A stretch of 64,000 bases of DNA. It comes from Rhodospirillales bacterium. GTDB taxonomy: Bacteria > Pseudomonadota > Alphaproteobacteria > ATCC43930 > CGMCC-115725. The notes beneath the pieces are model-generated. The model did not search any database. It had not been told where the DNA came from and worked only from the letters and a program-made list of their open reading frames with translations. Location of the stretch: the NCBI GenBank assembly GCA_947473305.1, contig CANJCB010000012.1, forward strand, positions 1 to 64,000, given 5' to 3'. The translations under genes and the position numbers were made by a program. Below, one piece after another: positions 27,229 to 36,225 of the stretch (positions within the stretch are counted from its first letter, which is position 1; every line of letters starts with the position of its first letter).

Positions 27229-27654
27229 TCACGGTGAAAGCCAGGTCTCGATCTGGGCCACGGCCTCGGGCGGGAAGCCATGGAGGCGCGCGGCCTCGGC
27301 GATCGGGCGAAGATAGGCGGCGGGGGCACGGCCCGGCATCCGGTCCCGCGCCAGATAGATAAGCGCGGGGATCACTTGCCCCTCCGCTTCGACCGGCAGC
27401 ACGGCGCGATGATAGATCCCCTTCTCGATCTCCTCATAGGCGTCGAGCACCCGTTCATCTCGGGGCGAAAGCCGCCACAACAGGCCATGGACCGAGCCGC
27501 CTCGCGCCGGCACCACGGTGGCGAAGCCGGAGCGGAAAATGCTGAAGCGGTAGTGCCGCAGGATCGCCCGTCCCAGAATCCTCGCGGTCGGGCAGCGCCT
27601 GGTCATCTGCGCCTCGACCATGTTGGAGCCATAGGCGAAATAGGGAATGGGCAT
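27229..27654 (-). CDS. gamma-glutamylcyclotransferase-like (AIG2/GGCT fold) protein
   Basis: A 141-residue GGCT-fold protein. It has the substrate-binding YGSNM motif near the start (PIPYFAYGSNMVEAQM), the conserved R-C-P segment, and the catalytic-type acidic residue in LDAYEEIEKGIYHR. Family members release 5-oxoproline from gamma-glutamyl compounds or act on related amines; the exact reaction is not known here. The long minus-strand frame that extends upstream is antisense to the permease gene and is not counted. Confidence 0.88.
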   Translation of the reverse strand: MPIPYFAYGSNMVEAQMTRRCPTARILGRAILRHYRFSIFRSGFATVVPARGGSVHGLLWRLSPRDERVLDAYEEIEKGIYHRAVLPVEAEGQVIPALIYLARDRMPGRAPAAYLRPIAEAARLHGFPPEAVAQIETWLSP

Positions 27655-27732
27655 GAGGGGCTCGGGCGGGAAGATGACGTGGCGGAGCGAAGTGTATATG
27701 AGTGACCGACCGCCGCTTGCTGGCAAGGGGTC

Positions 27733-29040
27733 ATGGCGAACCGGCTCATCCTTCTCGGTCTGGCCGTCCTGCTGCTCGCTGGATGCGGCCTCGACCGGAC
27801 ACAATCGGACCTCTGCCGCTCGATCCTTCCGGCGCTCGCGGAGAGCGGGGCGACCGTCACCGCGAGCGACGATCTGGGCTGGAACCGGGCAGGTGTCGGG
27901 CTTTCCTTCCAGGATGGCGCCGGCGCGGCGCATCGGATGGAGTGCCGCTTCGGCGGCGGCCGGCTCAGCGAGCGGCGGCTCGCCCTCCTCGCGGTGACGC
28001 TCGACGGCGCGGCCCTGCCCGAAAGCCGCATGATCTTTCTGCGGCGCGTCTTTGGTCTTCCGCCACCCGCCGAGGCGGCAGCGGATCCGGCGGCCCCGCC
28101 CCCGCCGCTTCTCCCTTATTTTCTCCAGCAGTTCATCAACGGCCTGACTTTGGGGGCCATGCTGGCGCTCGTCGCGGTCGGCTATTCCCTGATCTACGGC
28201 ATCACCGGCACGATCCAATTCGCTTTCGGCGAGATCTTCATGATCGGCGCCTATCTCATGGTGATCCTTTTCTTTGCCGGTGGCGCCGCGGGCATCTCCG
28301 CTCTGGCGATCCTGCTGGCGCTCGCGGTCGCCGGCTCCTCCACCCTGGGGGCGTTCCACGGCTGGGCGATGGAGCGGACGATCTATCGGACCCTGCGGGA
28401 CCGCGGCACGCTCGCTTCCCTGATCGCCGCCCTGGGACTGTCGGTGGCACTTCAGAACTACGTGCGCCTTGCCCAGGGCGCTCAGAACAAATGGCTCCCG
28501 GCGCTGCTGCCGGACCGCTGGGTGCTCTACGAAGACGGCGGCTTCGACCTCGGCCTGAGCCTGGCCCAGGTGACGGTCCTGGGTCTTGCCATCTCGGCCA
28601 CGGCCGGGCTCGCCTGGCACCGGCACAGGACCGCCAGCGGACGGGCGCAACGGGCCTGCGCGGACGATCCCGCCATGGCGGCCCTGCTGGGTGTCGACGT
28701 GGGGCGAACCATCGCCCGGACCTTCGCCCTGGGGGGCGGTCTGGCGGCGCTCGCCGGAAGCGTCGCCGCGCTCTATTACGGCGAAGCCGATTTCATGATG
28801 GGAACCCTCATGGGTTTCAAGGCCCTGACCGCCGCCTTGCTGGGGGGCTTCGGCTCGCTCGGCGGCGCGCTTCTTGGGGGACTATTGCTCGGGCTTTTCG
28901 AGACCTTCTGGTCCGCCTATTTCGGGCTTGCCTATAAGGACGCGGCGATCTTCGGACTGCTGATCCTGATCCTCGTCTTCCGCCCGCAAGGCCTCTTGGG
29001 CTCGGCGACCCGGCCACAGGACCGGCGGGACGCTCTCTAG
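27733..29040 (+). CDS. LivH-type branched-chain amino acid ABC permease with N-terminal lipoprotein-like extension
   Basis: A 435-residue protein in two parts. Residues 1-18 are a lipoprotein-type signal with lipobox LAGC18, followed by a ~95-residue polar domain with two cysteines and a proline-rich linker (about 108-125). From ~126 it is a LivH-family permease: FINGLTLGAMLALVAVGYSLIYGITGTIQFAFGEIFMIGAY, then the C-terminal LGGFGSLGGALLGGLLLGLFE and RPQGLLG. LivH proteins import branched-chain amino acids or amides. No LivM, LivG, LivF or LivK gene is next to it, which is unusual. AAGGGG precedes the start. A soluble domain fused ahead of LivH might act as a tethered binding or sensing domain. 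Confidence 0.87.
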   Translation: MANRLILLGLAVLLLAGCGLDRTQSDLCRSILPALAESGATVTASDDLGWNRAGVGLSFQDGAGAAHRMECRFGGGRLSERRLALLAVTLDGAALPESRMIFLRRVFGLPPPAEAAADPAAPPPPLLPYFLQQFINGLTLGAMLALVAVGYSLIYGITGTIQFAFGEIFMIGAYLMVILFFAGGAAGISALAILLALAVAGSSTLGAFHGWAMERTIYRTLRDRGTLASLIAALGLSVALQNYVRLAQGAQNKWLPALLPDRWVLYEDGGFDLGLSLAQVTVLGLAISATAGLAWHRHRTASGRAQRACADDPAMAALLGVDVGRTIARTFALGGGLAALAGSVAALYYGEADFMMGTLMGFKALTAALLGGFGSLGGALLGGLLLGLFETFWSAYFGLAYKDAAIFGLLILILVFRPQGLLGSATRPQDRRDAL

Positions 29041-29065
29041 CATCCCGCCGGATCCATCTTCATTC

Positions 29066-29683
29066 TCAGATCGTGTCGCGCTTCTTGCGGCGTCCGAAGA
29101 AACCCAGCGCGAGCAGACCCGCCCCGACGATGGCCAGCGAGGCCGGCTCGGGAACCGCCGCCGCATCGCTCACGATGGCGGTGAAGGTGAGGGAAGTGTT
29201 CTCGGTGATCTCGACCAGCCCGCCGCTTGTCGCGAAGCCATGGCCGTCAGCGTTAAAGGTCGGCGTCAGGAAGCCGAGATCGGACACGGTGATCGGCCCG
29301 ATGGAGGTCGTGAGGTTATAGGCGGCGAGCGCTCCGTCCTGAAGCCCCAGGCCATTATCGATGGTGTCGTTGAAGAAGTTGATCCGGTCGATGGGATCGG
29401 CGGTCGCGACGATGGTGATTGTCGGATCGAGGGTCGCCGAAAAGGCCCCTTCCGTGAAGGTGCCACCGACATTGAACATGCGGAAGAAAGGGGCATCGGT
29501 CAGATCGACGTTCGCGGTGTCGCCCGTCAGGGTGAAAGTGAAGGCTCCGGTAAAGGCGGCGCCGTTCGCCGTGCCGCTGCCTTGGCCACTGAAGGTATAG
29601 GTTACGGGCGCAGCCTGGGCCGCACCGATAAAGGACGCACCGGCCAAGGCCGCGGCGAGGACCAAGCTCTTAAAAATCTTCAT
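29066..29683 (-). CDS. PEP-CTERM sorting domain protein
   Basis: A 205-residue secreted protein with a signal peptide (MKIFKSLVLAAALAGASFIGAAQA) and a classic C-terminal PEP-CTERM tail: VPEPASL, a hydrophobic helix, then GRRKKRDTI. Such tails are cut by exosortase and are linked to exopolysaccharide-producing bacteria. The middle part is rich in Thr, Asn and Gly and resembles no enzyme. The exosortase gene is outside the window. A strong AGGAGGGG site supports ATG at 29683. A sigma-54 type promoter lies upstream. Confidence 0.93.
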   Translation of the reverse strand: MKIFKSLVLAAALAGASFIGAAQAAPVTYTFSGQGSGTANGAAFTGAFTFTLTGDTANVDLTDAPFFRMFNVGGTFTEGAFSATLDPTITIVATADPIDRINFFNDTIDNGLGLQDGALAAYNLTTSIGPITVSDLGFLTPTFNADGHGFATSGGLVEITENTSLTFTAIVSDAAAVPEPASLAIVGAGLLALGFFGRRKKRDTI

Positions 29684-29738
29684 GTCACCCCTCCTGAAAT
29701 TGCAGTGCCCCGCCGAGACCGGGCTACACATGGGGGTA

Positions 29739-29754
29739 AGCAGAAAGTATGCCA
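29739..29754 (-). promoter_or_regulatory. candidate sigma-54 promoter for the PEP-CTERM gene
   Basis: On the minus strand TGGCATACTTTCTGCT matches the RpoN consensus TGGCAC-N5-TTGCW at 9 of 12 defined bases, with the essential GG and GC at the correct spacing. It would give a leader of about 45 bases before ATG 29683. PEP-CTERM genes in other bacteria are known to be under PrsK/PrsR with RpoN. An inverted repeat CTGAGTGTCAG at 29801-29811 lies at an activator-like distance upstream. Confidence 0.55.
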
Positions 29755-29846
29755 GACTTTATAAGTATTAGACTTCAAAGACTTAATGAAATTTACCCGT
29801 CTGAGTGTCAGTGCCGCTTTACAAAGGACGGGCTTGCCGCCTGCAT

Positions 29847-30578
29847 TCAGAAATTGGTGAAGTATCGATCAACGTCGATGCTGCGAAGGAGCCGGTAGCC
29901 CAACGCTGTCATCCGAGGCTCAATCGCGTCCATGTTGTAGTTGAAGCACTCCACCTGGATGAAGCAGCGATTGTGCCTGAGCAACGCCTCCATCCCCCCG
30001 ATGACCGCGCCTTCGTGATCCTCCACATCGATCTTCATGGCGATGGTCTTGCCCCTGATCGGAAGCATGTCGTCTAGACGGATGCAGTTGACCGTAAAAT
30101 CACTCTTCGGATCGACGCGCGACTTGCCACCGCCGAAAGTGGTCTCGCGGAAAAAGGGCAAAGTCCCGTTGTGATCGCTAGCGGCATCCGAACAGACCTC
30201 GATGCGATCCACGAGATCGTTTAGGTGCAGATTGGCAAAGACTCGCTGGCGGCATTTAGGATCGGGTTCGAAGGCGATGATTCACTCGACCAGCCCCATC
30301 TGTGCGACCAGGATCGCATAAAGCGCTCCATAGGCACCGATATCGAGAAAGATATCTGGCTTGCGGGTCCGGATCTCCGACAGGAAATAGTGGAGCTGCT
30401 CCAGCTCCCAATTCTTGTCGAAGCCGATGACCCGGTCGGTGAAACTGAAATAATTGACGAGGAAGAGCGCGCCTTCGACCTCCGCGACCTTCCAGCCGCG
30501 CGGCCAGATCAGGGGGACAACACGCTTGCGCAAACTCGGCACCAGCCGCTTGACGATCGGAAGCTTTAGAAAACCCAT
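29847..30578 (-). pseudogene. FkbM-family methyltransferase interrupted by an in-frame stop
   Basis: Two pieces in one frame are separated by a single TGA at 30282-30284. The first ends DIFLDIGAYGALYAILVAQMGLVE and the second continues IIAFEPDPKCRQRVFANLHLNDL, which together make a normal FkbM SAM-binding core (DIGAYG, then FEPDP), followed by MKIDVEDHEGAVIGGM and IQVECF. Joined, the protein would be about 243 residues, typical for FkbM methyltransferases that modify sugars or lipids. In the family this site is often Arg or Lys, so CGA to TGA is a likely change. The patch is visibly lower in GC than its surroundings. Confidence 0.85.
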
Positions 30579-30724
30579 ACGCAACCCCCTACCCCGGGTC
30601 GCGTCGGCGATCCCCTGGCCTCTTCTTAATTGCCGCGCGGTCGACGTGCAATTGTTCGAAGCCCTATCGGCCGGTAAGCTCGAATGATTCGAGGCAAAAC
30701 CTCACTCCGGGAAGCCGCCTTCTG

Positions 30725-33700
30725 ATGACCTTCGTCTTGATCGACCCTCCCACAGCTGACCCCACCCGCGCCGCACTCCGCGCGGCTTATCGCCGGGACG
30801 AGACCGAAGCCGCCGACCGTATCCTGGGCGCGGCCGAGCTCTCCGCCGAAGCTCTCGACCGGATCGGCGCCAGGGCGCGGAAGCTCGTCGAGACAGTGCG
30901 CCGGCAGCGGATGGGCAAAGGGGGGCTCGACGCCTTCCTCCACGAATATGCGCTCTCCTCCCGGGAGGGGATCGTGCTCATGTGCCTCGCCGAGGCCCTC
31001 CTGCGCATTCCCGATGCGGAGACAGTGGACAAGCTCATCCGCGACAAGCTCGCGGAGGCCGATTGGGCGCGGCATCTGGGGCATTCGGAATCGCTCCTCG
31101 TGAATGCTTCGACCTGGGCGCTCATGCTCACCGGGCGGATGGTCCGGGCGGAAACCGCCGGGGGCAACGATCTCGCCGGCACCCTGAAACGGCTGCTCGC
31201 ACGCTCGAGCGAGCCGGTGCTGCGCCAGGCCGTGACCCAGGCCATGCGCATTCTCGGCCGGCAATTCGTCATGGGGCGGACCATCGGCGAGGCGCTGGAC
31301 CGCGCCAAAGGACCCGAGCGCGAAGGCTATCGTCATTCCTATGACATGCTGGGCGAAGCCGCGCGCACGGCGGCGGATGCGACGCATTATTTCGAGAGCT
31401 ACCGGCGGGCGATCAAGGCGCTGGGCAAGGCCGCCGGCGGACGGCCCGTGGTGGAAGCGCCCGGGATCTCGGTCAAGCTCTCGGCGCTCCATCCCCGCTA
31501 TGAGGAAGCTCAAAGGGAGCGCCTCTCGACCGAATTGCTTCCCCGGCTCAAGTCGCTCGCGATCGACGCCAAGGCGGCGAGGATCGGCTTCACCATCGAT
31601 GCGGAGGAATCGGAACGGCTGGAGCTCTCCCTCGACCTCATCGGACATTTGGCGGGCGATCCGGATCTCAAGGATTGGCAAGGCTTCGGACTCGCGATCC
31701 AGGCCTATCAAAAGCGGGCGCTGCCTCTCATCGACTGGCTCGAAAAGCTCGCGCTGAAGACGAACCGCCGGCTCATGCTCCGACTCGTCAAGGGCGCCTA
31801 TTGGGACAGCGAGATCAAGCGGAGCCAGGACCGAGGCTTGCGCGGCTACCCGGTCTTCACGCGGAAGGTCGCGACCGATGTCTCCTATATCGCCTGCGCC
31901 AAGCGGCTGCTGGCGGCAGATCAGGCCTTCTACCCGCAATTCGCCACCCACAACGCCCATACGGTGGCGACCATCCTGGAACTGGCCGGCGGCCGGCGCG
32001 ATTTCGAGTTCCAGCGGCTCCATGGCATGGGCGAAGCGCTCTACCGCGAGATCGTCGGGCCGGAGAAGCTCGACTTGCCCTGCCGGGTCTATGCGCCGGT
32101 CGGCAGCCATGAGGATCTGCTGGCCTATCTGGTGCGGCGGCTTTTGGAGAATGGGGCCAACACCTCTTTCGTCAACCGCATCGTCGACGAAGGGGCGCCC
32201 ATCGACGAGATCGTGGCCGATCCGATTTCCCGGTTGCGGCGGTTGGTGAGCAAGCCCCATCCCCGCATCCCGCTGCCCCGCGGCCTCTTCGGCGCGGAAC
32301 GGAAGAACTCGCGCGGCATCGATCTCTCGAACCGCGACCGACTGATCGAACTCGCCCATGAAATGAAAGCGGCAGGCGAGCAGGATTGGCGGGCCGCACC
32401 CCTGATCGGCGGCGTGGAACAAGCCGGCCCGGAACGGCCGGTTCTCAATCCGGCGGATCGGCGGCAGGTCGTCGGCCATGTGATAGAGGCGAGCGAGGAC
32501 CAAGCTCGCAAGGCCGCGCAGCGAGCCACCCAGGCCGCACCTGGATGGAACGCGACGCCCGCCGAGGAGCGCGCCCGCTGCCTCGAAAGAGCGGCCGGCA
32601 TGATGGAAGGCGATCGGGCGCGACTTCTGACCCTGCTGGTAAGCGAAGGCGGGCGGACGATCCCGGACGCGCTGGGAGAGGTCAGGGAGGCCATCGATTT
32701 CTGCCGCTACTATGCGGCGCGGGCACGCGAGCATTTCGCCAAGCCGCAGGTGCTGCCCGGCCCGACCGGGGAACGGAACGAATTGTCGCTGCACGGGCGC
32801 GGGGTTTTCGCCTGCATCTCGCCCTGGAATTTCCCGCTCTCGATCTTCACCGGCCAGATCGCGGCCGCCCTGGCGGCGGGCAACGCGGTGCTCGCCAAAC
32901 CCGCCGAACAGACCCCGTTGGTGGCCGCCGCCGCTGTCGCGATCCTGCATCGGGCGGGGGTGCCGGGCGATGCGCTGCAACTCCTGCCCGGCGACGGCAA
33001 GGTCGGGGCGGCCCTGGTCGCCGATCCGCATATCGCGGGGGTCGCCTTCACCGGCTCGACCGAAACGGCGCGGGCCATCAACCTGACGCTCGCCAGGCGC
33101 GAGGGACCCATCCTTCCCTTCATCGCCGAGACGGGCGGCCAGAACGCCATGATCGTCGACAGCTCCGCCCTGCCGGAACAGGTCGTCGGCGATGTTCTCG
33201 CCTCGGCCTTCAACAGCGCGGGGCAACGCTGTTCGGCGCTTCGTGTGCTCTTCCTTCAGGAGGATATCGCCAATCGGACCATCGCCATGCTGAAGGGCGC
33301 GATGGAGGAACTGGCGATCGGCGATCCCGCCGTGCTGCGAACCGATGTGGGGCCGGTGATCGACGAAGACGCGCGCAGCCTGCTGGAGAAGCACGCCCGC
33401 CGCATGAAGCGGGAAGGCCGGCTGATCGCCGAACTTCCGTTGCCACCGGAGACGGAGCACGGCACCTTCTTCGCCCCGCGCGCCTTCGAGATCGATGGGC
33501 TTCACCTTCTGGACCGGGAGGTCTTCGGGCCGATCCTCCATGTGGTGCGCTGGCGCGGCGACGGCCTGGAGGGCGTGCTCGATCAGATCCGGGCGACGGG
33601 TTACGGCCTGACGCTGGGCGTGCACAGCCGGATCGACGAGACGGTGGAAAGGGTGCGGCAGCGGCTGCCGGTCGGGAATCTCTACGTCAATCGCACGATC

Positions 33701-33877
33701 ATCGGCGCGGTGGTCGGCGCGCAACCCTTCGGCGGCGAGGGACTATCGGGCACCGGACCCAAAGCGGGGGGTCCCCATTACCTGCAACGCTTCGCGCTGG
33801 AACGGTCGGTCTCGATCGACACGACTGCGGCGGGCGGTAATGCGAGCCTGCTGTCGCTGGAGGAAGAGAGCGGCTAG
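30725..33877 (+). CDS. putA: bifunctional proline dehydrogenase / L-glutamate gamma-semialdehyde dehydrogenase
   Basis: PutA oxidises proline to glutamate in two steps, at the membrane and in the cytoplasm. The 1050-residue protein has the alpha-helical arm, the FAD-binding PRODH barrel (about 180-470; LMLRLVKGAYWDSEIK), and the NAD-dependent aldehyde dehydrogenase (about 540-1040; ACISPWNFPLSIFTGQ, FTGSTETAR, ETGGQNAMIVDSS). The catalytic cysteine is Cys836 in NSAGQRCSALRV. It lacks the N-terminal ribbon-helix-helix DNA-binding domain of E. coli PutA and the extra C-terminal domain of long forms, so it is a short, non-regulatory type. It meets the XRE gene stop at CTAG. Confidence 0.96.
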   Translation: MTFVLIDPPTADPTRAALRAAYRRDETEAADRILGAAELSAEALDRIGARARKLVETVRRQRMGKGGLDAFLHEYALSSREGIVLMCLAEALLRIPDAETVDKLIRDKLAEADWARHLGHSESLLVNASTWALMLTGRMVRAETAGGNDLAGTLKRLLARSSEPVLRQAVTQAMRILGRQFVMGRTIGEALDRAKGPEREGYRHSYDMLGEAARTAADATHYFESYRRAIKALGKAAGGRPVVEAPGISVKLSALHPRYEEAQRERLSTELLPRLKSLAIDAKAARIGFTIDAEESERLELSLDLIGHLAGDPDLKDWQGFGLAIQAYQKRALPLIDWLEKLALKTNRRLMLRLVKGAYWDSEIKRSQDRGLRGYPVFTRKVATDVSYIACAKRLLAADQAFYPQFATHNAHTVATILELAGGRRDFEFQRLHGMGEALYREIVGPEKLDLPCRVYAPVGSHEDLLAYLVRRLLENGANTSFVNRIVDEGAPIDEIVADPISRLRRLVSKPHPRIPLPRGLFGAERKNSRGIDLSNRDRLIELAHEMKAAGEQDWRAAPLIGGVEQAGPERPVLNPADRRQVVGHVIEASEDQARKAAQRATQAAPGWNATPAEERARCLERAAGMMEGDRARLLTLLVSEGGRTIPDALGEVREAIDFCRYYAARAREHFAKPQVLPGPTGERNELSLHGRGVFACISPWNFPLSIFTGQIAAALAAGNAVLAKPAEQTPLVAAAAVAILHRAGVPGDALQLLPGDGKVGAALVADPHIAGVAFTGSTETARAINLTLARREGPILPFIAETGGQNAMIVDSSALPEQVVGDVLASAFNSAGQRCSALRVLFLQEDIANRTIAMLKGAMEELAIGDPAVLRTDVGPVIDEDARSLLEKHARRMKREGRLIAELPLPPETEHGTFFAPRAFEIDGLHLLDREVFGPILHVVRWRGDGLEGVLDQIRATGYGLTLGVHSRIDETVERVRQRLPVGNLYVNRTIIGAVVGAQPFGGEGLSGTGPKAGGPHYLQRFALERSVSIDTTAAGGNASLLSLEEESG

Positions 33878-34332
33878 CCTTCGCTGGCGGTAAGCAGCGC
33901 CATGCGACGGATCACCGCCAGCAGGGCCTTGCGAACCTCGGGTTTGTCGATCTTGGAGAAGAGTGCCGCGATCTCGCTCATCTCGCTCGCCAGCGCGCCG
34001 TTGGCGGAGCCGGGGATCAGGATCGGCGTGTCCCCGCTCGACGGCGCTCCTTCGAGTCCGTCGAAGAAATAGAGGATCGGTGCATGGAGGGCCTGGCCGA
34101 TATCGTAGAGCCGGCTCGCGCTGACGCGATTGACGCCGAGCTCGTACTTCTGGACCTGCTGCATGCTGACGCCGAGCGTGCGAGAAAGTGTCCAGAGGCT
34201 GATGCCCAGCTCGTTCCGTCGCTGTCGGATGCGAGCGCCCACATGAGCGTCGATCGCCGAGGAACTCGGCTGCTGCGGTTGCGAGGGCGTGCGCAAGGCT
34301 TTCAAGGTCATGGTCGCATAGTTCCGAAACAC
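33874..34332 (-). CDS. XRE-family transcriptional regulator
   Basis: A regulator of ~152 residues with a helix-turn-helix around 30-85 (VGARIRQRRNELGISLWTLSRTLGVSMQQVQKYELG), the 'HipB/Cro-type' form common in alphaproteobacteria, followed by a ~65-residue C-terminal domain of unknown role. It begins at GTG 34332, with GGAGGAG 12 bases upstream, or at ATG 34311, with a weaker site; both are possible. Its target is not known; it is convergent to putA and divergent from the helicase gene. Confidence 0.88.
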   Translation of the reverse strand: MFRNYATMTLKALRTPSQPQQPSSSAIDAHVGARIRQRRNELGISLWTLSRTLGVSMQQVQKYELGVNRVSASRLYDIGQALHAPILYFFDGLEGAPSSGDTPILIPGSANGALASEMSEIAALFSKIDKPEVRKALLAVIRRMALLTASEG

Positions 34333-34794
34333 CGACCCGGACCCGCTCCTCCTGCCGATGAAGCCGCAAGCCCGGTTGGCCAGCGGACCCTGCGACCTTG
34401 GGCTTAAGCCACCCTTAAATCAGATAAGCTAGCTATTCGATTCTTCGCGTAAAACGCGACGTTTTTGTCGCAGGAGAAGGTCAAATCCCCAGATCCGTCG
34501 TAAGGATGCTTGACTTTCAATCGCTTAAGCCTCATCTGTCCCCCCGAATTCTCGCGATTGCGCGATGCGCCTGCCGTTTTTGAGGCATAGGGCGTTCGGT
34601 TTCGGGACTTTTAGCTCAACTCACCCCATCCTGGTCGCGCGGGACGGACCTCACCGGGCCGAAGTGCGACCCAATTGACGGCGCATCCCTTTGCGGATGA
34701 GCCCGCGACGGGTGTTGTTTCCTAAGCCTAAATTATGACTGTACGGCTTGACCGGCATAGCACCGGCACGACCGCATTTTCCGAAAGATACTCA
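34333..34794. other. long gene-free leader between XRE regulator and rhlE-like helicase
   Basis: About 460 bases with no supported gene, more A+T-rich than its neighbours. It holds two overlapping short hairpins near the middle: CGCGT-AAA-ACGCG at 34446-34458 and GCGAC-GTTTTT-GTCGC at 34456-34471, which share bases and could not form at the same time. The rest (34480-34794) shows no clear repeat or promoter to me. Long structured leaders are known for cold-induced helicase genes, so a control role is possible. Confidence 0.4.
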
Positions 34795-36225
34795 GTGACC
34801 ATTTCTTTTTCCGACCTCAAGCTTTCCGAACCGCTTCAGCAGGCCCTCCGGGACCAGGACTATGAGACGCCGACGCCGATCCAGGCGCAGGCCATCCCCT
34901 ATCTCCTCGACGGCCGCGACCTCCTAGGCATCGCCCAGACCGGCACCGGCAAGACTGCCGCTTTCGCGCTGCCGATCCTGGAGCGCCTCGCCAACGAACG
35001 CCGCCAGCCCGAGTTCCGCGCTCCTGGCGCCCGCCGGGCCCGTGCGCTCATCCTGACCCCGACCCGCGAACTCGCGATCCAGATCGGCGACAGCTTCCGC
35101 GACTACGGCGCGCATCTCCATATGCGCAAGACCGTCGTCTTCGGCGGCGTCGGTCAAAAGCCGCAGGTCGATGCGATGATGCGGGGCGTCGATGTCCTGG
35201 TGGCGACGCCGGGCCGGCTCCTCGACCTCATGCAGCAGGGCCACATCCGGCTCGACGCCTTGAGCGTCTTTGTGTTGGACGAGGCCGACCGGATGCTCGA
35301 CATGGGCTTCATCCATGACGTGCGCAAGATCGTGGCGACCATGCCGAAGGAGCGCCAGACGCTGCTCTTCTCGGCGACCATGCCTGGAGATATCGCGAAG
35401 CTCGCGAGCAGCATCCTCAAGGACCCGGTCCGGGTCGAGGTGACGCCTCCCTCCACCACGGTCGAGCGGATCTCCCAGAGCGTGATGTATGTCGACAAGG
35501 GCCATAAGATAGCGCTCCTCGCCGATGTGCTGAAGGATCCCGCCATCGCCCGCGTGCTGGTTTTCGCCCGCACCAAGCATGGCGCCAACCGGGTTGCCGA
35601 GCAGCTCGAGAAGCATCAGATCCCGGCCGATGCGATCCACGGCAACAAGTCGCAGTCGGCGCGTCAGAAGGCGCTGGAAGGCTTCCGTTCCGGGGCCACC
35701 CGCGTATTGGTGGCGACCGATATCGCGGCGCGCGGCATCGACATCGACGGCATCACCCATGTCATCAACTACGACCTGCCGGAAGTGCCGGAGAGCTATG
35801 TCCACCGCATCGGCCGCACCGCGCGCGCCGGGGCCGAGGGCATCGCGATCTCCTTCTGCGACGGGGAAGAGCGCGGCTACCTCTTCCAGATCGAAAAGGT
35901 GACGCGCCAGAAGCTGCCCGTGGTCGAACATTCCTTCAGTGGAATGGTGGCCCCTCGCCAGCCGCAGGAGCAGCGCGGCCCCCGTCCGCCCCAGCGGCAG
36001 GGACAGCGCCCGGCCCAGGCCAACAACGGGCAGCGCCAGGGTCAGCGGCAGAGCCAGGGTCATGGCCAAGCCTTGCCGGCGGGACAACGCCAGGGTCCCA
36101 CTGGCCAGCGCCCCGGCGGGCAAAGGCCAGGTCAGCCTGGCGGCCAACGGCCGGGTCAGGGCCCACGCCGCGATGGCGGAGCTCGCCAGCAGGTCGTCTC
36201 GGCCGGCGGCCGGTCAAGCTACTAG
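34795..36225 (+). CDS. DEAD-box RNA helicase, RhlE-like
   Basis: A 476-residue RNA helicase that unwinds structured RNA, probably in ribosome assembly or RNA decay. Motifs in order: Q-motif (TPIQAQAIP), Walker A AQTGTGKT at 47-54, PTRELA, DEAD at 162-165, SAT at 193-195, and [10 protein letters not shown]. From ~380 it ends in a low-complexity tail rich in Gln, Gly, Arg and Pro (GQR and RPGQ repeats), typical of RNA-binding tails. GTG at 34795 is chosen because the core starts [13 protein letters not shown]; an ATG 20 codons upstream adds unlike sequence. Its stop touches the decayed IS481 frame. Confidence 0.9.
   Translation: MTISFSDLKLSEPLQQALRDQDYETPTPIQAQAIPYLLDGRDLLGIAQTGTGKTAAFALPILERLANERRQPEFRAPGARRARALILTPTRELAIQIGDSFRDYGAHLHMRKTVVFGGVGQKPQVDAMMRGVDVLVATPGRLLDLMQQGHIRLDALSVFVLDEADRMLDMGFIHDVRKIVATMPKERQTLLFSATMPGDIAKLASSILKDPVRVEVTPPSTTVERISQSVMYVDKGHKIALLADVLKDPAIARVLVFARTKHGANRVAEQLEKHQIPADAIHGNKSQSARQKALEGFRSGATRVLVATDIAARGIDIDGITHVINYDLPEVPESYVHRIGRTARAGAEGIAISFCDGEERGYLFQIEKVTRQKLPVVEHSFSGMVAPRQPQEQRGPRPPQRQGQRPAQANNGQRQGQRQSQGHGQALPAGQRQGPTGQRPGGQRPGQPGGQRPGQGPRRDGGARQQVVSAGGRSSY

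Noticed and set aside
27655-28651. Upstream extension of the GGCT-like gene as a 473-codon frame
   Set aside because: The extension is antisense to the LivH-type permease; the family start at 27654 (PIPYFAYGSNM) is clear.
30282-30284. TGA in fkbM read as selenocysteine
   Set aside because: No selenocysteine insertion hairpin was seen after it and FkbM enzymes have no known selenoprotein form; a nonsense change is simpler.
30626-33724. A minus-strand open frame of about 1030 codons opposite putA
   Set aside because: Long antisense frames are common opposite high-GC genes; the product is arginine/histidine-rich with no domain, while putA is certain.
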